A stretch of DNA of 8,144 bases from an uncultured Clostridia bacterium (GTDB lineage: Bacteria > Bacillota > Clostridia > Oscillospirales > CAG-272): NCBI GenBank assembly GCA_947304475.1, contig CAMZBE010000048.1, forward strand, positions 1-8,144, read 5' to 3'. Positions 1-5,596 of the stretch are shown here, piece by piece (positions within the stretch are counted from its first letter, which is position 1; each line of letters starts with the position of its first letter). The notes under the pieces are model-generated. The model was not told the origin of the DNA and did not search any database. It saw nothing but the letters and a program-made list of their open reading frames with translations. Position numbers and translations under genes: made by a program.

Positions 1-412
1 TCATGAACACGTCCTGCACCCGCCGCGCCACATCCAGGTCGGGGCAGGCGGAGAGCGAGAGCGAAGCGAGAAGCAGTCCCTCGCCCGACGTCGAGCAGGC
101 GCCGTAGAGCCCGCAGAAGGGAATTCCCATCGAGCCGCACCCGGACGACGACGCGACGCACTGGTTCTGCAGATCCCCGGCGAAGAGCAGGTCGATTTGA
201 TCCTGACTTTCCCCGGCGCGCGAGAGCGCCAGGTTCAGAACGGTACGCGAGAGCGCCTCCTCCCCCTTCTCCCAGGTATCGGCGCCGAAACGGTCGGTCT
301 CGTCGTGAAAATCGAAGAGCGCTCCGAGCGGTCCGTCGTGTTCGGCTTTTCCGACCGCCGAGGCGCGGGCGTAGATCGCAAGCGGGGTGTTGAAGTTGAT
401 CACGGTTCGCAT
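1..412 (-). CDS. spoVAD: Stage V sporulation protein AD (SpoVAD), N-terminal part, cut by window edge
   Basis: Only the first 137 codons are visible; the frame is open to base 1, so the C-terminal part lies outside (the family is about 330-340 residues). SpoVAD is the soluble, membrane-associated subunit of the SpoVA machinery. It has a thiolase-like fold and binds dipicolinic acid during uptake into the forespore and release at germination (established knowledge). Visible support is the segment AGDLQNQ at residues 78-84, the glycine/serine-rich stretch SSSGCGSMGIPF at about 88-99, and the thiolase-like nucleophile-elbow motif GLYGACSTSGEG at about 101-112 with its cysteine at 106. The ATG at 412-410 is preceded by a GAGGTGG Shine-Dalgarno that overlaps the stop codon of spoVAC (gap 10 nt), so the two genes are probably translationally coupled. 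Identification rests on recognised motifs, not on a search. Confidence 0.9.
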   Translation of the reverse strand, partial: MRTVINFNTPLAIYARASAVGKAEHDGPLGALFDFHDETDRFGADTWEKGEEALSRTVLNLALSRAGESQDQIDLLFAGDLQNQCVASSSGCGSMGIPFCGLYGACSTSGEGLLLASLSLSACPDLDVARRVQDVFM

Positions 413-422
413 TTTCGCCACC

Positions 423-869
423 TCACGAAAACAGACGGACAACGTACAGGATCACGCCGTACGCCGCGCCCGAAAGGGTGGCGTAGAGCAGCACGGGCCC
501 CGCCACCGTGAAGATTTTTGCACCCACCCCCATAATCAAGCCCTCGTTCTTGTTGTCAAGGGCAGGGGAGACCACGGCGTTGGCAAATCCGGTCACCGGC
601 ACCAGCGTCCCGGCGCCCGCCACCCGCGCGATCCGGTCGAATACCCCGATCCCGGTCAGGAGGGCGGAGAGAAAGATCAGCGTGACGGCGACCAGCGTTC
701 CCGCGTCGCGCTCCGACAGTCCCGCGGCGAGATAGAGCGAGAGCAGGAGTTGACCGAGGGCACAGATCCCGCCCCCGAAAAGGAAGGAAAAGAAGCAGTT
801 TTTCAGGAGCGGGGAGCGGCTCTCGCGCTCCCCGACGCGGGCAAGATAGCGGCGGCGGTCGAAGTTCAT
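423..869 (-). CDS. spoVAC: Stage V sporulation protein AC (SpoVAC), membrane subunit of DPA channel
   Basis: Complete 148-residue protein, the usual length for SpoVAC. It is an inner spore membrane protein of the SpoVA channel and is reported to act as a mechanosensitive pore for Ca-dipicolinate (established knowledge). Visible hydrophobic spans are roughly residues 24-48, 58-76 and 112-145. The family signature runs through LLTGIGVFDRI (70-80), AGAGTLVPVTGFANA (84-98) and the following LDNKNEGLIMGVGAKIF (104-120). The N-terminus is short and charged, with a conserved-looking LLKNC entry into the first helix. The ATG at 869-867 is preceded by GGAGA at 877-881 (minus sense), 7 nt away. It is the first gene of the cluster: the next gene upstream is divergent alaS, so spoVAA and spoVAB are not adjacent, as in the clostridial spoVAC-AD-AE arrangement. 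Expression is expected in the forespore under SigG by family knowledge. Confidence 0.95.
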   Translation of the reverse strand: MNFDRRRYLARVGERESRSPLLKNCFFSFLFGGGICALGQLLLSLYLAAGLSERDAGTLVAVTLIFLSALLTGIGVFDRIARVAGAGTLVPVTGFANAVVSPALDNKNEGLIMGVGAKIFTVAGPVLLYATLSGAAYGVILYVVRLFS

Positions 870-966
870 GACGGTTTCTCCGTTCGGTCGTTTTCCGGGA
901 GTGTTCCCCGTGCGCGGCGGTTCTATACCCGACGCGGCAAAAGACGCGCTTTTTGATCGGAAGTCC

Positions 967-995
967 TTGACAACCCGTAAAAGGGTAAGTATAAT
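967..995 (+). promoter_or_regulatory. Consensus SigA (sigma-70 type) promoter for alaS
   Basis: TTGACA at 967-972 and TATAAT at 990-995, separated by exactly 17 nt, match the vegetative consensus at all 12 positions. The site lies in a short AT-rich island within otherwise GC-rich DNA. Transcription should begin near 1001-1003, leaving a leader of about 46 nt before the alaS ATG. That is too short to hold a T-box riboswitch. Confidence 0.93.
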
Positions 996-1016
996 ATATA
1001 TTCGGAAAAATATGTG
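987..1016 (-). promoter_or_regulatory. Candidate SigG-like promoter for spoVAC-spoVAD
   Basis: Reading the minus strand, CACATA (1016-1011) is followed after 17 nt by TATACTT (993-987). Compared with the SigG consensus TGMATA and CATACTA, this gives 4/6 and 5/7 matches with acceptable spacing. It would start transcription about 110 nt upstream of the spoVAC ATG. The match is imperfect and the region is AT-rich, so it could be chance. It is offered because spoVA operons are SigG targets and no better site was found between 870 and 1020. Confidence 0.3.
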
Positions 1017-1019
1017 ATA

Positions 1020-1034
1020 CCGGTTCGATACCGG
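1020..1034 (+). promoter_or_regulatory. Small hairpin and direct repeat touching the alaS Shine-Dalgarno
   Basis: CCGGT (1020-1024), loop TCGAT, ACCGG (1030-1034) form a perfect 5-bp stem. The same stretch contains GATACCGG twice, 11 nt apart. The last two G residues of the stem are the first two of the alaS ribosome binding site GGAGAAGG (1033-1040, 8 nt before the ATG), so the stem could slightly mask translation initiation. A regulatory role is inference only. Confidence 0.35.
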
Positions 1035-1048
1035 AGAAGGACAGACAG

Positions 1049-3667
1049 ATGAAATGGACCTCTCTTAACGACCTTCGCGAAAAGTACCTCTCCTTTTTCG
1101 AGAGCAAGGGGCACCTTCGCCTTCCGAGTTTCCCGCTCGTGCCGAACGGGGACAAATCCCTGCTTCTGATCAACTCGGGCATGGCGCCGATGAAGAAGTT
1201 CTTCACCGGCGAGGAAGAACCGCCGAGACGGCGGGTGACCACCTGCCAGAAGTGTATCCGCACGCCCGACCTGGAGCGCGTGGGACACACGGCGCGGCAC
1301 GGCACCTTTTTCGAGATGCTCGGGAACTTCTCGTTCGGGGACTACTTCAAGCGCGAGGCGATTCCGTGGGCGTGGGAATTCCTGACCTCTCCCGACTGGC
1401 TCGCGATCCCCGCCGAACTGCTCTGGCCGTCGGTCTACGAGGGGGACGACGAGGCGTTCGAACTCTGGAACAAGGAGATCGGGATCCCCGCCGAACGCAT
1501 CACCAGACTCGGCAAGGCCGACAACTTCTGGGAGCATGGATCCGGCCCCTGCGGTCCCTGTTCGGAGATCTATTTCGACCGCGGCGAAAAGTACGGCTGC
1601 GGTTCTCCCGATTGCCGTCCCGGCTGCGACTGCGACCGGTACATGGAGATCTGGAACAACGTGTTCTCCCAGTTCAACAACGACGGCAACGGCAATTACA
1701 CCGAACTGAAACAGAAGAATATCGATACCGGCATGGGGCTCGAACGGCTCGCCTGCGTGATGCAGGGCGTGGATAATATGTTCGAGGTCGACACCAACCG
1801 CCGCATCCTGGACGCGGTCTGCGAGGCGGCGGGGAAGACCTACGGACGTGACGCCGCAAACGACGTCTCGATCCGCGTCTGCACCGACCACATCAAGTCC
1901 GCGATGTTCATGATCGCCGACGGCGTGATCCCGTCGAACGAGGGGCGCGGCTACGTGCTTCGCCGGATCATCCGGCGCGCCTGCCGTCACGGGAAACTGC
2001 TCGGGATCGACCGTCCGTTCCTCGTCGGGCTCTGCCGCGTCGCGATGCAGGAGAACGAGGGGGCGTACCCCGAACTGGCGGCAAAACGCGACTATATTCT
2101 GAAGGTGCTGTCGATCGAAGAGGAGCGTTTCGACGCGACGATCGACGCCGGGACCGCGATGCTGACGCGCCTGACCGACGAGGCGGCGGCGGGCAATAAG
2201 ACGGTTTCGGGCGAGGACGCCTTCCGTCTCTACGACACCTACGGTTTCCCGATCGACCTGACGCGCGAGATCGTCGAGGAGAAGGGGCTTTCGCTCGACG
2301 AAGACACCTTCCGTACCCTGATGGCGGAGCAGCGTGAACGCGCCCGCGCCGCGAGAGGGAACGTCGGCGGCTGGTCCGAGGGATCCAAGAACCTGCTCGC
2401 CAAACTGGACAAGACCGAGTTCCTCGGCTACGACCAAACCGAGTGCGAAGCGAAAGTGATCGCCGTGGTCGCCGAAGATCAGTTGGTCGAAACGGCGTCG
2501 GAGGGCGAGGTCTCGGTGATCTTTGACCGCACCGTCTTCTACGGAGAGGGCGGCGGACAGGTCGGGGATACCGGTTCGCTCACCACCAAGGGCGGGGTTT
2601 CGCTCGCCGTGACCGACACCAAGAAGAGCGACGGGGTGTATATCCACTTCGTTACGGTCTCGGACGGCGCGATCTCGGTCGGCGATACCGTCACCCTGAA
2701 AATCGACGTCGTTCGCCGCGACGCGATCCGCCGCAACCACTCTGCCTGCCATTTGCTGCAGGGCGCACTTCGCCGTGTGCTCGGCGCGCACGTCGAACAG
2801 GCGGGCTCGTACGTGGATGAGCACCGCGCGCGCTTCGACTTCTCGCACTTCGCGGCGCTGACGCCGAAGGAACTGGCGGAGGTCGAGCGGCAGGTGAACG
2901 AGGCGATCCTTTCGGATATCCCGGTCGAAACCGAACTGACCGATATGGAAACGGCGAAAAAATCGGGCGCGATGGCGCTCTTCGGTGAAAAGTACGGCAA
3001 GGTCGTCCGCATGGTGAAGATGGGCGACGCCTCGACCGAACTCTGCGGCGGTACGCACGTTTGCTCAACCGGACGGATCGGTCTGTTCCGCATTATTTCG
3101 GAAACTTCGGTCGCCGCCGGCGTCCGCCGGATCGAGGCGGTCACCGGGTTCGGCGTGCTTTCGCTTCTTTCGGAGAAGGACGAACTGATTCAAAAGACCG
3201 CGAAGGAACTCAAAGCCGTCAATCCGCTCGAGATCGCGAAACGCGCCGCACAGGTCGGGGAAGAACTGAAACAGACCAGACGCGCGCTCGAGTCCGCCGA
3301 GGCGAAACTCGCGACCGCGGATCTCGACAAACTGCTCGAAGGCGTGAAAACGGTCGGCGCGTACCAACTCCTGACCGCGCGGCTCTCGATGAAGCCCGAC
3401 GCGGTGCGGACGCTCTGCGACAGTCTGAAGGAGAAACGCCCCGCGATCGTCGCGGTGTTTGCCGTCGTCTCGGACGGGAAACTCAACTTCGTCGCCGCCT
3501 GCGGCTCCGAAGCCGTGAAGAACGGCGCGCACGCCGGGAAGATCCTCTCGACCATCAGCGCCATCGCCGGCGGTAAGGGAGGCGGAAGACCGGACAGTGC
3601 GATGAGCGGCGGACGCGATCTTGACAAGATCGACGAGGCGCTCGCAGCAGTTGAACGTTTGCTTTGA
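1049..3667 (+). CDS. alaS: Alanyl-tRNA synthetase (AlaRS), complete
   Basis: Full-length 872-residue class II synthetase that charges tRNA-Ala with alanine in the cytoplasm and hydrolyses Ser-/Gly-tRNA-Ala. In order: the N-terminal aminoacylation domain with the AlaRS signatures LINSGMAPMKKFFTG (about 48-62), RHGTFFEMLGNFSFGDYF (about 84-101) and DTGMGLERLA (about 228-237); the tRNA-recognition region; the editing domain with HSACH (H564, H568) and CGGTH (C666, H670), a complete HxxxH/CxxxH zinc set; and the C-Ala/DHHA1 domain ending in a glycine-rich GGKGGGRPD near residue 840. C666 coincides with the well-known editing cysteine number of the E. coli enzyme. A cysteine cluster C184, C189, C193, C195 sits in the catalytic half. 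The ATG is set by GGAGAAGG 8 nt upstream. Monocistronic: own promoter (967-995) and own terminator (3674-3711). No frameshift or missing key residue was seen. Confidence 0.98.
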   Translation: MKWTSLNDLREKYLSFFESKGHLRLPSFPLVPNGDKSLLLINSGMAPMKKFFTGEEEPPRRRVTTCQKCIRTPDLERVGHTARHGTFFEMLGNFSFGDYFKREAIPWAWEFLTSPDWLAIPAELLWPSVYEGDDEAFELWNKEIGIPAERITRLGKADNFWEHGSGPCGPCSEIYFDRGEKYGCGSPDCRPGCDCDRYMEIWNNVFSQFNNDGNGNYTELKQKNIDTGMGLERLACVMQGVDNMFEVDTNRRILDAVCEAAGKTYGRDAANDVSIRVCTDHIKSAMFMIADGVIPSNEGRGYVLRRIIRRACRHGKLLGIDRPFLVGLCRVAMQENEGAYPELAAKRDYILKVLSIEEERFDATIDAGTAMLTRLTDEAAAGNKTVSGEDAFRLYDTYGFPIDLTREIVEEKGLSLDEDTFRTLMAEQRERARAARGNVGGWSEGSKNLLAKLDKTEFLGYDQTECEAKVIAVVAEDQLVETASEGEVSVIFDRTVFYGEGGGQVGDTGSLTTKGGVSLAVTDTKKSDGVYIHFVTVSDGAISVGDTVTLKIDVVRRDAIRRNHSACHLLQGALRRVLGAHVEQAGSYVDEHRARFDFSHFAALTPKELAEVERQVNEAILSDIPVETELTDMETAKKSGAMALFGEKYGKVVRMVKMGDASTELCGGTHVCSTGRIGLFRIISETSVAAGVRRIEAVTGFGVLSLLSEKDELIQKTAKELKAVNPLEIAKRAAQVGEELKQTRRALESAEAKLATADLDKLLEGVKTVGAYQLLTARLSMKPDAVRTLCDSLKEKRPAIVAVFAVVSDGKLNFVAACGSEAVKNGAHAGKILSTISAIAGGKGGGRPDSAMSGGRDLDKIDEALAAVERLL

Positions 3668-3673
3668 TATCGT

Positions 3674-3711
3674 TTCCGCCCCCGCACGGGGGCGGAACCT
3701 CTTTTGCTTTT
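3674..3711 (+). terminator. Rho-independent terminator of alaS
   Basis: TTCCGCCCCC (3674-3683), loop GCAC, GGGGGCGGAA (3688-3697) make a perfect 10-bp GC-rich stem. It starts 7 nt after the alaS stop and is followed by a T-rich tail at 3698-3711 (CCTCTTTTGCTTTT). The T-tract on the plus strand fits termination of alaS. Confidence 0.92.
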
Positions 3712-3803
3712 GTGACAGTCCCGTTTTAATAAAGGAGTGACCGTCACCGTTCCCGGAGGGGAACGGCGTTTAAAAAAACCGGAGCCGAAAGGACGTTTGA
3801 CCG
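3712..3803 (+). promoter_or_regulatory. Leader between alaS terminator and MATE gene, with two abutting hairpins
   Basis: The stretch holds GTGAC-C-GTCAC (3737-3747), an inverted repeat with a single central base, abutting the perfect 8-bp stem CCGTTCCC (3747-3754), loop GGAG, GGGAACGG (3759-3766). A sequence resembling a Shine-Dalgarno (AAAGGAG, 3731-3737) lies before them with no matching ORF. No T-run follows the second stem (the next bases are CGTTTAAAAAAA), so it is not a normal terminator. No good SigA promoter was found; TTGCTT (3704-3709) with TAATAA (3727-3732) at 17 nt is poor. A role in controlling the transporter is possible but unproven. Confidence 0.4.
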
Positions 3804-5264
3804 ATGAACGAGCAAAAACCCCCGGTGGCGCAGAAAAGCGTCGAAACGGGGAAAAAGTCGCCGCATTTTTTGCTCCGGTTCTTTCTGCCCCGGTATATGG
3901 TACCGGATAGTAAGAAACTCGGGGACGATTTCGGCACCAAACAGATCTACCGGACCTTTCTTCTTTTGGCGTGGCCCGCGCTTGCGGAACAGGTACTGAC
4001 CGGCGTTATCAACTTCGTCGATACGCTGATGGTGTCGGCGGTCGCCGAGACGGCGGTACCGGCGATCGGCTTGACCATTCAGCCGCGCATGATCTTTCAG
4101 GTGGTGCTGGTGGCGATCGCGACGGCGGTGACGGCGGTGGTCGCACGTCGGAAAGGGCAGGGCGACCGCGAGGGAGCGAACCGGGTGCTTGGCGCGATGC
4201 TGCCGATCGTGATAGGGCTCGCCGCTACCTTTTTCGTGATCTCGTGGTTCTTCGCGACGCCGATCCTGGAGTTTATCGGGGCAAAAGAGGATACCATCGA
4301 GTACGCTACCCAGTATTACCGGATCACGATGTTCGGGCTGATCTTCCTCGGGGTATCCTTAACCTTGAACGGCGCGCAGCGCGGGAGCGGGAATACCCGG
4401 ATCGCCATGATTACGACCGTCACCGCGAACCTCGTCAATTGTCTGTTCAACGCGCTGCTGATCCACGGGTTGTGGATCTTTCCGCGGCTCGAGGTCGCCG
4501 GCGCCGCGATCGCGACCGTGGCGGGGCAGTTTACCGCGATGGTCATCAGTATCGCGTCGGTTCGGCGGAAGAACGGGTATCTGTTCTTGAAACTGTCGCT
4601 TTTGTTCAGGATCGAGCGCAAGGTGGTCGGTCCGGTCTTTTTCGTGATGAGCGGGGCGCTGTTCGAGCAGTTGTTTCTCCGGATCGGGTTCTTCGCCTTC
4701 GCCAAACAGGTTGCCGGGCTCGGGACCATGGATTTCGCGGCGCATCAGGATTGTATGACCATTCTCAATCTGTCGTTTACCGTCGGGGACGGGCTCGCCA
4801 TGGCGTCGTCGGCTCTGGTCGGGCAAAGTCTCGGGCAGAAACGCCCCGACCGCGCGCTGGTCTTCGGGAAGGTGGCGCAACGGATCGGGTTGGGATTTGC
4901 CGCCGTGCTCTGCGCGCTCTTCTCAATCTTCCGACACCAGATCATCGACTGGTTCACAAATGATCCCGGCGTTCTGGAAAAGGGCGCGAATATTATGCTC
5001 CTGATCGCCGTGATCCTTCTGTTCCAGATTCAGCAGGTGCTTTTCGGCGGCACGCTCCGCGGCGCGGGCGATACGCGCTTTATGGCGGTCGTTTCCCTGC
5101 TCACCATCGGTACCCTGCGTCCCGGTCTCACCTTCGTTCTGATGCGCTTCACCTCGCTCGGGCTCTACGGCGCCTGGCTCGCCGTGCTGACCGACCAGAT
5201 CATTCGCGCGCTGTTCGCGGGAATTCGGTTTTATCGCGGCAAATGGGCGAAAATCAAGTTGTGA
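3804..5264 (+). CDS. MATE-family multidrug/cation antiporter
   Basis: 486-residue integral membrane protein, close to the usual 440-480 of the MATE (NorM/DinF-type) family. These transporters expel drugs or other organic cations in exchange for Na+ or H+ across the cytoplasmic membrane. About 12 hydrophobic spans can be seen, beginning near residue 50 and ending near 475. The two-fold internal repeat shows in the paired loops NGAQRGSGNTRIA (189-201) and GGTLRGAGDTRFMA (415-428), each following a helix. The first helix contains WPALAEQVLTGVINFVDTLM (57-76), typical of MATE helix 1. A hydrophilic, positively charged N-terminal tail of about 48 residues precedes it. The ATG is chosen because AAAGGA lies 10 nt upstream (3788-3793); an internal Met32 has no clear ribosome binding site. 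It stands alone after the alaS terminator and faces the rnr operon tail to tail. The substrate cannot be predicted. Confidence 0.93.
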   Translation: MNEQKPPVAQKSVETGKKSPHFLLRFFLPRYMVPDSKKLGDDFGTKQIYRTFLLLAWPALAEQVLTGVINFVDTLMVSAVAETAVPAIGLTIQPRMIFQVVLVAIATAVTAVVARRKGQGDREGANRVLGAMLPIVIGLAATFFVISWFFATPILEFIGAKEDTIEYATQYYRITMFGLIFLGVSLTLNGAQRGSGNTRIAMITTVTANLVNCLFNALLIHGLWIFPRLEVAGAAIATVAGQFTAMVISIASVRRKNGYLFLKLSLLFRIERKVVGPVFFVMSGALFEQLFLRIGFFAFAKQVAGLGTMDFAAHQDCMTILNLSFTVGDGLAMASSALVGQSLGQKRPDRALVFGKVAQRIGLGFAAVLCALFSIFRHQIIDWFTNDPGVLEKGANIMLLIAVILLFQIQQVLFGGTLRGAGDTRFMAVVSLLTIGTLRPGLTFVLMRFTSLGLYGAWLAVLTDQIIRALFAGIRFYRGKWAKIKL

Positions 5265-5284
5265 CGGGCGGGGGAAGAGGTACG

Positions 5285-5360
5285 CCGACTTTCTTGTAAG
5301 AAAGTCGGGCAAAGAACTTCATTAGGGAATGAAGTCAGCGCAACTCGTGCCTCGTTGCGC
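5285..5360 (+). repeat. Left three-hairpin module of the palindromic element
   Basis: Three stems follow one another. Hairpin A pairs CCGACTTTCTT (5285-5295) with AAGAAAGTCGG (5298-5308). A linker GCAAAGA follows. Hairpin B pairs ACTTCATT (5316-5323) with AATGAAGT (5328-5335) around loop AGGG. After 2 nt, hairpin C pairs GCGCAAC (5338-5344) with GTTGCGC (5354-5360). The same order and spacing are found inverted at 5482-5564. In addition AGTCGGGC (5303-5310) can pair with GCCCGACT (5370-5377), enclosing B and C. Confidence 0.75.
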
Positions 5361-5407
5361 GGGCGGTCAGCCCGACTGTCGGAGTTTATCTCTGCTTACA
5401 TAACACG

Positions 5408-5440
5408 CGCCGCCTGCCGATTTCGGCAGGCGGCGTCATT
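5408..5440 (+). terminator. Strong central hairpin, possible terminator of the MATE gene
   Basis: CGCCGCCTGCCGA (5408-5420) and TCGGCAGGCGGCG (5423-5435) form an unbroken 13-bp stem (effectively 12 bp with a tetraloop). The following plus-strand bases TCATTATATA are AT-rich but not a true T-run, so termination may be weak. It lies about 143 nt past the MATE stop, in the middle of the palindromic element. Confidence 0.45.
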
Positions 5441-5481
5441 ATATACGGAAGGGAACCCGCGTTTGTTTTGGCTATAGAACC

Positions 5482-5509
5482 GCAAAACGGCGTCGCAACG
5501 CCGTTTTGC
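5482..5509. terminator. Possible bidirectional terminator (hairpin C of right module)
   Basis: GCAAAACGGCGT (5482-5493), loop CGCA, ACGCCGTTTTGC (5498-5509). The GC core CGGCGT/ACGCCG is flanked by AAAA on one side and TTTT on the other, the symmetrical layout of a bidirectional intrinsic terminator placed between convergent genes. The T-tract of four is short, so efficiency is uncertain. On the minus strand it would serve the rnr-SLOG transcript, on the plus strand the MATE transcript. Confidence 0.5.
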
Positions 5510-5564
5510 ATACTTCATTATTCTCATAATGAAGTTCTTTGGGCGCTTTCTTACAAGAAAGCGC
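5482..5564 (-). repeat. Right three-hairpin module, inverted copy
   Basis: Read on the minus strand: hairpin A is GCGCTTTCTT with AAGAAAGCGC (5564-5555 and 5552-5543), then linker CCAAAGA, then hairpin B ACTTCATTAT with ATAATGAAGT around a 4-nt loop (5535-5512), then 2 nt, then hairpin C GCAAAACGGCGT with ACGCCGTTTTGC around a 4-nt loop (5509-5482). Order and spacing match the left module, whereas the outer stem bases differ in both arms so that pairing is kept. Confidence 0.75.
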
Positions 5565-5596
5565 GAAAACCCTTCGTTCCTTCGTCCCCCATTCTC

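Larger units (their letters stand above)
5285..5564. repeat. Composite palindromic element with inverted homologous ends (MITE-like or structured intergenic repeat)
   Basis: The outer ends are inverted copies. CTTTCTTGTAAGAAAG at 5289-5304 is the exact reverse complement of 5546-5561, and CAAAGAACTTCATTA at 5310-5324 is the exact reverse complement of 5527-5541, with 5 nt and 4 nt between the matched blocks. This gives about 35 bp of near-perfect inverted termini enclosing about 200 bp. No transposase is encoded inside and no certain target-site duplication was seen. From memory, similar hairpin strings recur in intergenic regions of gut Clostridia, but this was not checked. It could be a miniature transposable element, a REP/BIME-like repeat, or a structured RNA or bidirectional terminator cluster. 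Confidence 0.75.
5265..5596. other. Gene-free convergent intergenic region rich in hairpins
   Basis: This stretch of about 330 bases between the stop codons of the MATE gene and the SLOG gene holds no credible coding sequence on either strand. Nearly all of it is covered by perfect inverted repeats, listed separately: 5285-5308, 5316-5335, 5338-5360, 5408-5435, 5482-5509, 5512-5535 and 5543-5564. Confidence 0.85.

Noticed and set aside
996..1048. T-box leader for alaS
   Set aside because: Too short and lacks the T-box core and specifier stem.
923..3058. 711-codon open frame on the minus strand opposite alaS
   Set aside because: It is antisense to an unmistakable complete AlaRS. Its translation is His/Arg/Asp-rich without domains, as expected from GC-rich codon bias of the opposite strand.
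3737..3766. Guanidine-II (mini-ykkC) riboswitch, which also uses two hairpins upstream of efflux genes
   Set aside because: The hairpin loops are a single C and GGAG rather than the required ACGR loops, and the two stems abut instead of being separated by a linker.
5303..5377. tRNA-sized cloverleaf
   Set aside because: There is no T-loop GTTCGA consensus, no D-loop GG and no anticodon arm of standard size; stem lengths of 8 and 7 bp in the arms do not fit a tRNA.
917..5483. 11-nt sequence TATAGAACCGC shared between the spoVAC upstream region (minus strand, 917-927) and 5473-5483
   Set aside because: An 11-mer match is expected by chance several times in a window of this size.
5285..5564. 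CRISPR array
   Set aside because: The repeats are inverted hairpins at two ends, not regularly spaced direct repeats with unique spacers, and no cas genes are present.
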